A stretch of DNA of 64,000 nucleotides from Asinibacterium sp. OR53 (GCF_000515315.1 NZ_KI911562.1:1-64000); one strand, 5' to 3'; positions 40,805 to 50,591 are shown, numbered from the stretch's first letter. Notes: generated from the letters alone by a model not told the origin. A program made the numbers and translations.

Positions 40805-42076
40805 TTAATGCGTATTCTTTACTTGAACATTGTTTCCTTTCGTATCCTGGCTCCTGGCAAAAAACAGGATCACCGCAAAGCATATTGCAGGTACCATGTA
40901 TGCCAATTGGATATTACCGCCGGTAAGGTCTGAAATCTTGCCCATAACGAGCGGCACAAAAGCGCCTCCAACGATCGACATCACCAGGAAAGAAGATGCG
41001 ATCTTGGTTTCTTCTCCCAGGTCTTTGATACCCAGTGCAAAGATGGTGGGGAACATGATGGACATAAAGAAAGGAACCGCCATCAGTGCATAAGCAGCCG
41101 TTGCCCCATGCGCAAAAATTGACACGAGCAACAAAATGATGTTAATGCAGGCATACAACGAAAGCAGCCTGGCCGGGCGGATGTATTTCATAAAGAAAGT
41201 TCCGGTAAACCGTCCTACCATGAATCCAACCATGGCAATAGAGCCCCAACGGAAAGCTGCGTCTTTTTCGGGCATGTTCATGACATATTTAGAGAAGCGG
41301 ATGAAAAAACTTCCCACCCCTACCTGTGAGCCTACATAAAAAAACTCTGCTATCACAGCACCCCGCAGGTGTTTGTGCCGGAAGACTTTCCATGAAAAAC
41401 TGCTTTCACTTTTTTCATCGGCTTCTTTGATCTCCGGTATATGTGTTACAAAGAACAAGGCCAATACCACAAATACAATTGCCGCTATAACGATATAGGG
41501 TATTTTCACCATCCCTGCTTCGAAACTGAGGTAATCGCTCAGGGCCTGCGGTGTCATGGCAGCCAGTTCCTGCGGTGTATGCTCTATACCCGACAAAATG
41601 AATTTACCTCCAATGATCGGTGCAAGGAATGCACCCACACCATTGAACGATTGCGCGAAGTTGAGTCGTTGTTCTGCGGTAGCTTTATCGCCCAACTTGG
41701 TAATATAAGGGTTGGCTACTGTTTCGAGGAATGTAGCGCCGCTTGCAATGATAAAAAGCGCTACGAGAAAGAATTCATAACTGCGGGCGCTGGCAGCCGG
41801 CACAAACAATATGGTGCCAATGCCATATAACAGTAATCCGAAAAGGATTCCCTTTTTGTATCCATAATGGTGCATGAACCATCCGGCAGGGAGAGCGATG
41901 GTAAAATAACCCAGGTAAACTGCCGAGTCGATCAGCGCCGATTCGGTATCTGTTAAACGGCATGCTTTTTTCAGGTGTGGAATCAATATGGGATTGATGT
42001 TGTGCAAAAAAGCCCATAAGAAAAAAAGGCTCGTAACAAGCACAAACGGAAGGAGGTAATTATTCGACTTTTTCAT
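40805..42076 (-). CDS. fucP: L-fucose:H+ symporter family transporter
   Basis: Major facilitator of the FucP type, importing L-fucose with a proton through the inner membrane. The product is 423 residues with about twelve hydrophobic segments. Family marks: the start YLLPFVLVTSLFFLWAFLHN followed by NINPILIPHLKKA, DSAVYLGYFTIALPAGWFMHHYGYKKGI, FLETVANPYITKLG, LNFAQSFNGVGAFLAPIIGG, and SIMFPTIFALGIKDLGEETK in the C-half. It is the first gene of the fucose operon; the 105 bp upstream hold inverted repeats that could be operators. Confidence 0.92.
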   Translation of the reverse strand: MKKSNNYLLPFVLVTSLFFLWAFLHNINPILIPHLKKACRLTDTESALIDSAVYLGYFTIALPAGWFMHHYGYKKGILFGLLLYGIGTILFVPAASARSYEFFLVALFIIASGATFLETVANPYITKLGDKATAEQRLNFAQSFNGVGAFLAPIIGGKFILSGIEHTPQELAAMTPQALSDYLSFEAGMVKIPYIVIAAIVFVVLALFFVTHIPEIKEADEKSESSFSWKVFRHKHLRGAVIAEFFYVGSQVGVGSFFIRFSKYVMNMPEKDAAFRWGSIAMVGFMVGRFTGTFFMKYIRPARLLSLYACINIILLLVSIFAHGATAAYALMAVPFFMSIMFPTIFALGIKDLGEETKIASSFLVMSIVGGAFVPLVMGKISDLTGGNIQLAYMVPAICFAVILFFARSQDTKGNNVQVKNTH

Positions 42077-42146
42077 CGGCAGCTATTCATTTTAATAAGC
42101 GGGCACAATATTCGTCATTCATTCGTTTTCCTGAAAAAAATATGCG

Positions 42147-42172
42147 CTAACAACCGTTAGGAACAATCTTGT
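42147..42172. promoter_or_regulatory. Paired small inverted repeats upstream of fucP, operator candidates
   Basis: CTAAC-N4-GTTAG (42147-42160) is followed by ACAA-N2-TTGT (42163-42172). Both lie in the 105-bp gap before fucP, 70-95 bp from its start codon, where a LacI-type repressor could act. They are short and could be chance. Confidence 0.3.
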
Positions 42173-42181
42173 CCTGTCTGT

Positions 42182-43339
42182 TTACAGCAACGAGGTCCCA
42201 TTGTCAATGGCTACAATATAGTGCTGTGGCCGTTTTTCAAATATTTTGGCATATTGTTCAGCTATAAATGCAATGGTTTCATCCACCTGATCTTCTTTTA
42301 CCAGATTGATGGTACAACCGCCGAAACCGCCTCCCATCATACGGGCGCCGAGTACCCCTTTGCAGTCTCTCGCGAGTGAAGCCAGCACATCTAACTCCTT
42401 ACAGCTCACTTCATACAATTTACTCAATCCCTCATGTGTTTCAAACATGTATTCGCCAAAACCCGCCATATCGCCCTGCTCCAGCCGGGTGCAGGCTTTT
42501 TGCAGCCGGTCTATTTCTTCCACCATGTACTTGCAGCGATGGTATACCGCCACCTCTTTACCGGCAAGACAGGTCTCCACCATTTCGATACTAGCATCGC
42601 GGAGACTTTTTACTTCAGGGAATTTTTGCTGTATCAATGCCACTCCCGCTTCGCATTCTTCCCTTCGTTTGTTATAAGCCGATGATGCCAGCGAATGCTT
42701 TACTCCTGTATCAAAAAGGATGATCCGGATTCCCTCCATGTTGAAAGGGATATAGGCATATTCAAGAGAACGGCAATCGAGTTGGATCACTTTACCGGTT
42801 TGTCCGAACATACTGGCAAACTGGTCCATGATACCGCATTTAACGCCTGCAAATTCATGCTCTGCTTTCTGTGCCATCTTAACCATGGAAAGACGGTCCA
42901 GTCCGAGCGACCACATTTCATTCATCGCAAAAATCGTAGCGCATTCCACTGCAGCAGAGGAAGACAGTCCGGCTCCCAGCGGCACATCACCTATCACTAC
43001 TGCGTTGAATCCGGCCAATCTGTGTCCGTTCTTTTCCAATTGGTCTGCCACACCCAATAAATAATTGGGCCATTGCTTTGCAGTGGGCTTCAGGTCATGC
43101 AGGGATGAAGTGAACGATTCTTCCAAATCGCCGGCATATAAATGAATGGCTTCATCATTGCGTGGGCCGATGGCTATGTATATAGCTTTATCAACTGCGG
43201 CGGGTAATACGAATCCAAGGTTGTAATCGGTATGTTCTCCTATCAAATTGATCCTTCCGGGTGATCTTACAATAACAGCGGGTTCTCCGAACTGTGCGCG
43301 GAATAATTCCGCTACTCTTTCTTTCATAAGGCTCATCAA
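42182..43339 (-). CDS. galK: Galactokinase
   Basis: GalK phosphorylates alpha-D-galactose to galactose-1-phosphate (Leloir pathway). The product is 385 residues, of normal length. GHMP kinase motifs: RSPGRINLIGEHTDYN (residues 25-40, galactokinase signature), GDVPLGAGLSSSAAVE (ATP loop), KCGIMDQFASMFG, LFDTGVKHSLASSAYNKRREEC and GARMMGGGFGGCTIN. Its start overlaps the stop of the upstream alpha/beta hydrolase-like gene by 4 bp. No galT or galE is adjacent. Confidence 0.95.
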   Translation of the reverse strand: MMSLMKERVAELFRAQFGEPAVIVRSPGRINLIGEHTDYNLGFVLPAAVDKAIYIAIGPRNDEAIHLYAGDLEESFTSSLHDLKPTAKQWPNYLLGVADQLEKNGHRLAGFNAVVIGDVPLGAGLSSSAAVECATIFAMNEMWSLGLDRLSMVKMAQKAEHEFAGVKCGIMDQFASMFGQTGKVIQLDCRSLEYAYIPFNMEGIRIILFDTGVKHSLASSAYNKRREECEAGVALIQQKFPEVKSLRDASIEMVETCLAGKEVAVYHRCKYMVEEIDRLQKACTRLEQGDMAGFGEYMFETHEGLSKLYEVSCKELDVLASLARDCKGVLGARMMGGGFGGCTINLVKEDQVDETIAFIAEQYAKIFEKRPQHYIVAIDNGTSLL

Positions 43340-44190
43340 CGCTTATTTTCTGCAATTTTAGTCATAGAAGCCCGGATAATAAAATCCGCAATGGCTTCGG
43401 GGTTTTCAATGGTTACGTGGTGTCCGTTGGCTTCCTGCTTGCCTTTGGTCATGGGGCGAAGCGTAACGGGACCGCCCAGTTTTACATAATTATTGGCTAT
43501 CACCAATGCGTTCTGATCCATGGGTATCAGTTGGTCGTGCAGGCCGAAGCTGAAATAAAGCGGCACCTGGTGATCGGCAAGTTGTTCGAGGTTGTCTTTG
43601 GGATTGTCGTGATATTGCAGGGCCTCTTCCTCTGTAAACCCATAAGCGCTCTTGAGTTGGTTCCAGTTATCGGGCGCTCCGCTTCCCTTGAAGGCAGCGT
43701 CTTTTAATTTACCGCCCGGCCAGCTTTTGATCTCGCTCACGGGGTTCTCTGAATAAATGCAACTTACTTTATCGGGATGTTTTTTAGCCCAGGCGAATTC
43801 ACACAAAGTGCCGCGTACGGCTCCCTCTAATGCCGGCGTAGCGGCAAAATGTTTTTCGTTAACGAGGTAGTCATAAAATTTTTCCCACTGTTGCATCAGT
43901 GCGGGTTGTCCGTATAACAGTTTGTTATTTACATCCAGGAAACCAATATGAAAGCCTTTGGCCACCAATATGCTGTCGATCTCTATGTGAAAGTCGGGTG
44001 AATAGGATCGCCAAAGCCAGGGATTGCCTGGCAATGCTTTTGCCGGTACTACCATATAAGCCGGCGTGCTATCGATCGTAAAATGGAGCCGTTTGAATCC
44101 ATGCCATGTATTCGGATCGGTTTCTTTTTTCTGTGCCCATATTGCAGCGGGCAATAATAACACACAAATGATCAAAAAATAATTTCGCAT
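43336..44190 (-). CDS. Secreted alpha/beta hydrolase-fold protein lacking the nucleophile serine
   Basis: The product is 284 residues with a signal peptide (YFLIICVLLLPAAIWA, then QKK). The fold follows secreted Bacteroidetes alpha/beta hydrolases: HFTIDSTPAYMVVPAKALPGNPWLWR, ...FHIGFLDVNN, CEFAWAKKHPDKVSCIYSENPV, KSWPGGK, FSFGLHDQLIPMDQN (acid) and EANGHHVTIENP (histidine). The nucleophile elbow, where G-x-S-x-G is expected, reads EGAVRGT: the serine position is Val125 (codon GTA). It is therefore either a non-catalytic binder or uses another residue. It overlaps galK by 4 bp and follows the MBL gene by 13 bp. Confidence 0.8.
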   Translation of the reverse strand: MRNYFLIICVLLLPAAIWAQKKETDPNTWHGFKRLHFTIDSTPAYMVVPAKALPGNPWLWRSYSPDFHIEIDSILVAKGFHIGFLDVNNKLLYGQPALMQQWEKFYDYLVNEKHFAATPALEGAVRGTLCEFAWAKKHPDKVSCIYSENPVSEIKSWPGGKLKDAAFKGSGAPDNWNQLKSAYGFTEEEALQYHDNPKDNLEQLADHQVPLYFSFGLHDQLIPMDQNALVIANNYVKLGGPVTLRPMTKGKQEANGHHVTIENPEAIADFIIRASMTKIAENKR

Positions 44191-44203
44191 ATAATGGAGA
44201 GAA

Positions 44204-45610
44204 TCAGGTTAAAGCTGTTTCATAATGCATTTCGGGGATCACCACTTCTTTGAAGCCTTTGCGCAAGAGGCGACTGGCAAAGTCTTGCTGCACATCATAT
44301 TCTCCATGTACCAGGAATAATGTTTTAACAGCAGCGGGATCTTGTTTACTGATGAACTGGCTGAGATCATCATAATCGCCATGGGCGCTCATGCTGCGCA
44401 TTTGTCCTACTTCAGCTACTACATTGTACATCTCACCGAATATTTTAACTTCTTTCGCGCCGCTGGCCAATCGTCCGCCCAACGAATGCGGCTCGCAGTA
44501 ACCCACCATCAAAATGGTATTCTTTTGATCGCTGATATTGTTCATGATATGGTGCTTCACCCGTCCGGCATCGGCCATACCGCTGGCCGACATGATCACG
44601 CAGGGTTGCGGAAGATCGTTCAGGGCCTTGCTTTCATCCACTGTTTTAATGAATTTCAGTCCTTTGAAGTCGAAGGGATCATCGTCTTCCTGCATTACTT
44701 TTTTGATGCGTTTGTTGAAATATTCGGGGTATGACTTCAGCACTTCGGTGGCTTCGCGGCTCAGCGGACTATCCACATAATATGGAATGGCCGGCAAGCG
44801 GTGTTCCAGCTCCAATTGATTGAGTGCATACAGCAATTCCTGTGTGCGTCCCACACTGAAGGCAGGTATGATCAGTTTCCCTTTTTTCTGGATACAGGTT
44901 TTTTCGATCCATTGCAGCAAGGCATCTGAGGTGCCGGTCACATCATCGTGCAGCTTATTACCATAAGTGCTTTCCAATATGATATAATCTGCCTGGTGCG
45001 GGAAATCCTGCGGTGATCGCAGGATGGCATCGTTATAACGCCCTACATCACCGCTGAAAGTGAGGTGCGTTTCTTTTCCGTCTTCCTTTATGCGCAGGTG
45101 TACTGCAGCGCTTCCAATGATATGGCCTGCATCGGTAAACATTACTTCCACCTCTTCTGTGATGTTTTTCCAATTACCGTATTCAACTATTTCGAACAAG
45201 TCGGCGGCTTTGGCTGCATCGTCGAGATCGTATAATGGCTGATAGGGAGGCAATCCTTGTTTGGCCCTTCGCTTGTTGATGAACTTGGTATCATCTCTTT
45301 GTATCTGCGCCGAATCTTCCAGTAAGATGATGGCCAGTTCTTTGGTAGCAGGCGTGGAAAATATTTTTCCTGCAAACCCGTCTTTCACCAACTTGGGTAT
45401 GAGCCCGGAATGGTCTATATGTGCGTGCGACAATACGAGATAATCGACAGAAGACGGATCGAAACCGAAACTTCCATTCAGTGTTTCGGTATCTTTTCCC
45501 ATTCCCTGGAAAAGACCGCAATCAAGTAATATCTTCTTCCCGTTCTTAAGGGTAAGCAAATGTTTGGAGCCGGTAACGGTACGCGCAGCTCCGTGAAAAG
45601 CAATTTTCAT
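44204..45610 (-). CDS. MBL-fold beta-CASP RNA/hydrolase protein
   Basis: Beta-CASP metallo-beta-lactamase proteins of this type are RNA endo- or exonucleases related to YsgA/CPSF-73. The ATG at 45608-45610 gives 468 residues starting MKIAFHGAARTVTGSKHLL, where the family fold begins; 26 codons upstream are rejected. Metal motifs: LSHAHIDHSG, FTDAGHIIGSAAVHL, TFSGDVGRYNDAIL, ESTYGNKLHDD, and beta-CASP blocks IPAFSVGRTQELLYAL, MSASGMADAGRVKHH, VGYCEPHSLGGRLASGAKEV, MRSMSAHGDYDDL and FLVHGEYDVQQDFA. Confidence 0.92.
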   Translation of the reverse strand: MKIAFHGAARTVTGSKHLLTLKNGKKILLDCGLFQGMGKDTETLNGSFGFDPSSVDYLVLSHAHIDHSGLIPKLVKDGFAGKIFSTPATKELAIILLEDSAQIQRDDTKFINKRRAKQGLPPYQPLYDLDDAAKAADLFEIVEYGNWKNITEEVEVMFTDAGHIIGSAAVHLRIKEDGKETHLTFSGDVGRYNDAILRSPQDFPHQADYIILESTYGNKLHDDVTGTSDALLQWIEKTCIQKKGKLIIPAFSVGRTQELLYALNQLELEHRLPAIPYYVDSPLSREATEVLKSYPEYFNKRIKKVMQEDDDPFDFKGLKFIKTVDESKALNDLPQPCVIMSASGMADAGRVKHHIMNNISDQKNTILMVGYCEPHSLGGRLASGAKEVKIFGEMYNVVAEVGQMRSMSAHGDYDDLSQFISKQDPAAVKTLFLVHGEYDVQQDFASRLLRKGFKEVVIPEMHYETALT

Positions 45611-45662
45611 GTGTAACAGATTCGTGCTTAAATGTAGCAAGTGTACCGCACATGAAAAAACA

Positions 45663-46400
45663 TTATAACAATAGTGCCGCCAGTGCATAGTCTGCGAGCA
45701 GGATCAGGATACAGCTCACCACCACAGCACTGGTACTGGCCCTTCCTATTTCCAGTGCCCCTCCTTTCACATGGTAGCCGTAATAAGCAGAAATGCTGCT
45801 GATGATAAATGCAAAAGTGTAGGATTTATACAGGGCGAAAGTGATATTATATAAATTGAGGTTTTGGCGAAGACCAATGTCAAAGATATCTGTAGCCAGT
45901 ATCCCAGCCATGCTGCCGGCTGTACGTCCGCCCCAGATACCAAGGACCGCCGAAATAACGATGAGGCAGGGGATTACAATAAGCGCACCCAATATTTTCG
46001 GCATCACAAGATAGCTCTTGGTATTGATGCCCATAATCTCCAGCGCATCAATCTGCTCGCTGATACGCATATTCCCCAACTCACTCGCAATTTTACTGCC
46101 GATAACACCCGCCAGCACAATACTCACAACGGTAGGCGCCAGTTCCAGTATCATACTGTCTCTCACAATCTGGGCAATGGTTGCCTGCGGCACCAATGGA
46201 CTCACCAATTGGTATGCAGTCTGCACCGTAGTTACCGCTCCCAGGAACAACGAAATGATGATGACGATAGGCAAAGCTCCAACACCTATTTCCACGCATT
46301 GGGTCATGAATTCCTTCCAGTACATGCGCCAGTTCTCGGGCTTGGTAAACATGCCCTTCAACATTAAAAGATAAGAACCGAGATGAGTGAAAAAAGACAT
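45663..46400 (-). CDS. MlaE-family ABC transporter permease
   Basis: MlaE permeases work with an MlaF ATPase and an MCE protein in lipid transport between the inner and outer membranes. The 245-residue product has the MlaE signature: FMTQCVEIGVGALPIVIIISLFLGAVTTVQTAYQL, RDSMILELAPTVVSIVLAGVIGSKIASELGNMRISEQIDALEIMGINTKSYLVMPK and SSISAYYGYHVKGGALEIGRASTSAVVVSC. It starts 6 bp after maeB. Neither an ATPase nor an MCE gene is adjacent; a matching ATPase lies at 57650 on the other strand. Confidence 0.92.
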   Translation of the reverse strand: MSFFTHLGSYLLMLKGMFTKPENWRMYWKEFMTQCVEIGVGALPIVIIISLFLGAVTTVQTAYQLVSPLVPQATIAQIVRDSMILELAPTVVSIVLAGVIGSKIASELGNMRISEQIDALEIMGINTKSYLVMPKILGALIVIPCLIVISAVLGIWGGRTAGSMAGILATDIFDIGLRQNLNLYNITFALYKSYTFAFIISSISAYYGYHVKGGALEIGRASTSAVVVSCILILLADYALAALLL

Positions 46401-46406
46401 GTCTGA

Positions 46407-48749
46407 TTATTTCTTTTTCTTTTTTAAACGTTTCCACCAGCTGCTTTGCTCCACAGGTGCTACTACATGATTGCGGCACCTGATCTGCGCGTCCACCACT
46501 GCTACCGTAGCCATATTCACAATGCTTCTCACGGCGCTGCCCAATTGCAATACGTGTACCGGCTTTTTAATACCCAGCAAAATCGGACCGATCGCATCGG
46601 CGCCACCTACTTCTTTCAGCAGGTTGTAAGTTACATTCCCTGCCGTTAAGTTAGGGAATATCAGCACATTAACATCTTCATCCACGAGTTCGCTGAACGG
46701 ATAATTATCCCGCAGTATTTCTTTATTGAAAGCGAGGCTTGCCTGCATTTCTCCATCTACGATCAGGGAAGGATTGCGTTGCTTCAACAAACGCGTTGCC
46801 TCGGCTACCAGCCGCGCTTCGGGTGAATCGCTGCTACCGAAATTGCTATAGCTGAGCATGGCAATACGGGGTGTGATATTGAAGTTGCGTACTTCTTTGG
46901 CCACCATCAGGGTAATATCGGCCAACTCTTCTGCAGTTGGATTGAAGTTCACCGTAGTATCTGCGAGGAACAAAGGCCCTTTCTTGGTGAGCAGCAGGTA
47001 CATGCCTGCGATTTTCTTCACCCCTTCTTCGGTGCCGATGATATGCAATGCTGGACGGATCGCTTCTGCATAATTTTTGGTCAGGCCCGACAACATCGCG
47101 TCTGCATCTCCTGTTTCCACCATCATACAACCGAAATGGTTGCGGTCTTTCATCACTTTCAGGCTCTCGTACTTATTATATCCTTTGCGTTGTCTTTTAT
47201 TGAAGAATATCTCGCCGTATTCCTCTCTTTTCTTTTCCATCTCATCGCTCCGCGGATCGATGATGGGAATATCGGCCAGATCAATATCATGTGCTTCTGC
47301 AATCTTTTTGATCTTCTCCCCGTTACCCAACAGGATCGGGTATGCAATACCATCATCATACAATATGCTGGCCGCTTTGAGTATTTTATGGTTATCCGCT
47401 TCGGCAAATACCAGTCGCCGCGGATCTTTCTTGGCTTTATTGCCAATGGCCCTTACCAATTGGTTATCGAGGCCAAGCCTTTTGTTCAGTTCCAGTTCAT
47501 ACGCTTCCCAATTGGCGATCTTTTTCTGCGCCACACCACTCTCTACTGCCGCCTTCGCTACCGCAGGCGCTACGGTGGATAACAAGCGTGGGTCTACCGG
47601 TTTGGGAATGATGTATTCCGGTCCGAATGACATGTGTGTCTGGTTATAAGCCAGGTTCACCATATCGGGCACCGGCTTTCGCGCCAGTTCGGCCAATGCT
47701 TTTACTGCGGCCAGTTTCATGGCTTCATTGATCTGCGTAGCCCGCACGTCCAGTGCACCACGGAAAATATAGGGGAAGCCGAGTACATTGTTTACCTGGT
47801 TGGGATAATCGGTACGCCCAGTGGCCATGATGATGTCTTTGCGGGCTTCTGTAGCCGCTTCATAACCAATCTCAGGATCGGGATTGGCCATCGCAAACAC
47901 GATAGGATTCTTGGCCATGGCTTTTATCATATCCTGTGTGATCACATTACCCACGCTCAATCCCACAAATACATCCGCATCTTTCATTGCAGTCTCCAGC
48001 GTCCAGTCGCTCTTCTTCACTGCATATTTTTTCTTTGTTTCACTCAGGTCATTTCTTCCCTGGTGAATGGCACCGCTTTTATCGAACAGGATGAAGTTTT
48101 CGTATTTGGCGCCGAGTGCTACATATAATTCAATACAGGCCATGGCTGCAGCTCCTGCACCATTCACCACAAACCGGGCTTTCTCAATTTTTTTCTTTTG
48201 CAGTTCCAGTGCATTCAGTAAGGCGGCGGCACTGATGATAGCTGTTCCGTGCTGGTCATCGTGCATCACCGGAATCTTCATTTGCTTTTTCAGCTCGCGC
48301 TCGATATAAAAGCATTCCGGCGCTTTGATGTCTTCCAGGTTGATGCCGCCAAATGTTGGTTCCAGCGCTTTCACGATCTGTACAAATTTCTCAGGATCCT
48401 TTTCATTGATCTCGATATCGAACACATCGATATCGGCGAATATTTTGAACAATACTCCTTTCCCTTCCATCACGGGTTTACCGGCTTCGGGACCAATATC
48501 GCCCAATCCGAGCACGGCTGTTCCATTACTGATGACTGCTACGAGGTTGCCTTTGGCAGTGTATTTATAAACATCTTCGGGATTGTTGGCGATCTCTTTG
48601 CAGGGTTCTGCTACGCCTGGACTATAAGCAAGTGAAAGGTCTCTTTGTGTTTTTGATTCTTTGGTAGGAATTACTTCAATTTTCCCGGGGCGGCCGCTGG
48701 AATGATATTCCAATGCCTGCTCCCTCCTGAGGTCGTTCTGTTTGGCCAT
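46407..48749 (-). CDS. maeB: NADP-dependent malic enzyme with phosphotransacetylase-like domain
   Basis: MaeB decarboxylates malate to pyruvate with NADP+. From the ATG at 48747-48749 the product is 780 residues, typical of the hybrid form. The malic domain (residues 1-420) has [65 protein letters not shown] and [11 protein letters not shown]. The C-terminal part (about 430-770, [17 protein letters not shown] onward, [12 protein letters not shown]) is the phosphotransacetylase-like domain, usually regulatory (acetyl-CoA binding). It heads the maeB-mlaE-MBL run. Confidence 0.95.
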   Translation of the reverse strand: MAKQNDLRREQALEYHSSGRPGKIEVIPTKESKTQRDLSLAYSPGVAEPCKEIANNPEDVYKYTAKGNLVAVISNGTAVLGLGDIGPEAGKPVMEGKGVLFKIFADIDVFDIEINEKDPEKFVQIVKALEPTFGGINLEDIKAPECFYIERELKKQMKIPVMHDDQHGTAIISAAALLNALELQKKKIEKARFVVNGAGAAAMACIELYVALGAKYENFILFDKSGAIHQGRNDLSETKKKYAVKKSDWTLETAMKDADVFVGLSVGNVITQDMIKAMAKNPIVFAMANPDPEIGYEAATEARKDIIMATGRTDYPNQVNNVLGFPYIFRGALDVRATQINEAMKLAAVKALAELARKPVPDMVNLAYNQTHMSFGPEYIIPKPVDPRLLSTVAPAVAKAAVESGVAQKKIANWEAYELELNKRLGLDNQLVRAIGNKAKKDPRRLVFAEADNHKILKAASILYDDGIAYPILLGNGEKIKKIAEAHDIDLADIPIIDPRSDEMEKKREEYGEIFFNKRQRKGYNKYESLKVMKDRNHFGCMMVETGDADAMLSGLTKNYAEAIRPALHIIGTEEGVKKIAGMYLLLTKKGPLFLADTTVNFNPTAEELADITLMVAKEVRNFNITPRIAMLSYSNFGSSDSPEARLVAEATRLLKQRNPSLIVDGEMQASLAFNKEILRDNYPFSELVDEDVNVLIFPNLTAGNVTYNLLKEVGGADAIGPILLGIKKPVHVLQLGSAVRSIVNMATVAVVDAQIRCRNHVVAPVEQSSWWKRLKKKKK

Positions 48750-48874
48750 ATTTGCTTTTTTGGTTATCAGCAACACCACCACGGTCGACTGCAGTGGTGC
48801 AACTGCCCATCAGCGTTTTATCCGCTGCGGAACTATCCTGATATGCTGGCAGCTATAGAGATGCTCCGGGGCTG

Positions 48875-48882
48875 CAAAAATA
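48875..48882 (-). promoter_or_regulatory. -7 element upstream of maeB (TATTTTTG)
   Basis: TATTTTTGCAGCC on the minus strand lies in the gap between the M20 gene and maeB, about 125 bp before the maeB start, and matches the extended element TAYYTTTGC. No good -33 TTTG is at the expected spacing. Confidence 0.4.
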
Positions 48883-48910
48883 CAATTTAATGCGTATTGG
48901 CGGCTGTCAA

Positions 48911-50089
48911 TTACTGTACGCTGGATCCCAGCCAGGCCATCATTCCCATACCTGTTTCAATGGCGCGCTCATCGATATCGAACTTGGGTGTATGTACGTT
49001 GTGAATAATGCCTTTGGCTTCATTGCGTACACCCAGGCGATAAAAACATCCCGGTATCTTCTGCGTATAATACCCAAAATCCTCGGCGCCCATACGCATT
49101 TCGGTTTCTTCTACCTTTTCTTTTCCCATATAAGCTTCCGCCAGGCGCCAGGCTTTTTCTGTGAATACAGGATCATTATCTACGGTAGGATAGCCCACAT
49201 CGATATGCAGGTCTATTTCTCCACCCATCGATTCTACCAGCCCTACGGCCTGCTTGCGTATGAGCTCATGCGCTTTGAATCGCCACTGTTCATCCATGGC
49301 GCGGAAAGTACCCATCAGTTTTACTTCGCTGGGAATAACATTGGTGGTATGTCCGCCTTGTATGGAACAGATAGATAATACAGAAGGTGTGAGGGGGTTC
49401 CTGTTCCTCGAAATGATCTGTTGCAGGCTCACGATCAGGTGGGAGGCAATTAAAATAGTATCTGCTGTGAGGTTCGGAGCCGCCGCATGTCCGCCCTTAC
49501 CCCTGATGGTAATATAAATTTCATCTGCGCTGGCCATTACCCTGCCTTTGCGAAAGCTCAGTTTACCCTCATCCAGGCCCGGATGCACATGCAATCCTAT
49601 GATACCGGCAGGCTGCGGATTTTCCAGCACGCCTTCCTTAATCATATAGCTGGCGCCTCCCGGGTTTCTCTCTTCGCCGGGCTGAAAAATCAGTTTGATG
49701 GTTCCTTCCCATTCCGATTTCAACTCATTCAATATTTTAGCAGCGCCTAATAATATGGTCGTATGTACATCGTGACCGCAAGCGTGCATAACGCCCGGGT
49801 TCTGTGATCTGTACGATGTTTCATTTTCTTCCTGGATGGGAAGCGCATCCATATCGGCACGCAAAGCGATTACCCTGCTGCCGGGATTTTTTCCTTCAAT
49901 GATACCCAACACCCCTGTTGTAGCTTTTACCGTAAAGGGTATTCCGAAATCTTTCAATTTTGATTGCACGAATTGACTGGTCTCAAATTCGTGGTAACTC
50001 AGCTCAGGGTGAGCATGTAAATGTTTTCGAACCGAAATAAACTCTTCTGCATATTTGCCTGCCAGGTCTTTGATCTTTTGCTGTAACAT
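48911..50089 (-). CDS. M20D-family amidohydrolase/carboxypeptidase
   Basis: M20D enzymes hydrolyse N-acyl amino acids (hippurate or indole-acetyl type). The product is 392 residues without a signal peptide. Motifs: RKHLHAHPELSYHEFET, ALRADMDALPIQEEN, VMHACGHDVHTTILLGAA (metal Cys and His), FQPGEERNPGGASYMIKEG (catalytic Glu), GLHVHPGLDEG, GKGGHAAAPNL (dimer-domain His), IQGGHTTNVIP and MGAEDFGYY. The substrate is not identifiable. It lies 9 bp downstream of the SPOR gene and is co-oriented with deoC and secA. Confidence 0.92.
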   Translation of the reverse strand: MLQQKIKDLAGKYAEEFISVRKHLHAHPELSYHEFETSQFVQSKLKDFGIPFTVKATTGVLGIIEGKNPGSRVIALRADMDALPIQEENETSYRSQNPGVMHACGHDVHTTILLGAAKILNELKSEWEGTIKLIFQPGEERNPGGASYMIKEGVLENPQPAGIIGLHVHPGLDEGKLSFRKGRVMASADEIYITIRGKGGHAAAPNLTADTILIASHLIVSLQQIISRNRNPLTPSVLSICSIQGGHTTNVIPSEVKLMGTFRAMDEQWRFKAHELIRKQAVGLVESMGGEIDLHIDVGYPTVDNDPVFTEKAWRLAEAYMGKEKVEETEMRMGAEDFGYYTQKIPGCFYRLGVRNEAKGIIHNVHTPKFDIDERAIETGMGMMAWLGSSVQ

Positions 50090-50098
50090 GCGCTTGCT

Positions 50099-50551
50099 TT
50101 ATTGTGGAATGATCTCTTCTTCATCTTTAGGCGTATACTCTATGGCATCTTCCACCACATATACTCCTTGTGGGTAAAACTTCATCAATTGTTTTCTCAA
50201 TCGCTCTGCCTCTTCTTTCCTGATGAAATTTCCAATGCGTACTTTAAAATAGGGCGATTGGAACATGGTATAACTCTTCTGATCGGGAAATCTTGCCAGT
50301 AACTCTGCCTTGGTCTTGAATGCGAGGTCGCGCTTATTGGTGCTGACCACTTGTATCCGGTAACCCTTGTATAAACCGGAACTGGTCATCATGGCCGTCC
50401 GCTTATTGATCTGTACCTGTTTGGTTGTGAGGATATCCAACCGGTGATCCTTACTCAGGATAACGGAGTCGGCAGACAGGTCGTTTGCCAATGCCTGTAC
50501 ACAGTATGCAGCCAGGAGTAGCAATATGATTGTGTGTTTTATCCTGCCCAT
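50099..50551 (-). CDS. SPOR-domain protein
   Basis: From the ATG at 50549-50551 the product is 150 residues with a signal peptide or anchor (MGRIKHTIILLLLAAYCVQALA). Residues about 60-140 are a SPOR domain: KGYRIQVVSTNKRDLAFKTK, ARFPDQKSYTMFQSPYFKVRIGNF, RKEEAERLRKQLMKFYPQGVYVV. SPOR domains bind denuded peptidoglycan glycan strands, so a cell-wall location is expected. The eight codons upstream would break the signal peptide and are rejected. It lies between deoC (41 bp) and the M20 gene (9 bp). Confidence 0.88.
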   Translation of the reverse strand: MGRIKHTIILLLLAAYCVQALANDLSADSVILSKDHRLDILTTKQVQINKRTAMMTSSGLYKGYRIQVVSTNKRDLAFKTKAELLARFPDQKSYTMFQSPYFKVRIGNFIRKEEAERLRKQLMKFYPQGVYVVEDAIEYTPKDEEEIIPQ

Positions 50552-50591
50552 ACACCAAAAATACCAATTCTGCACCGTAGATATCAGTCAT

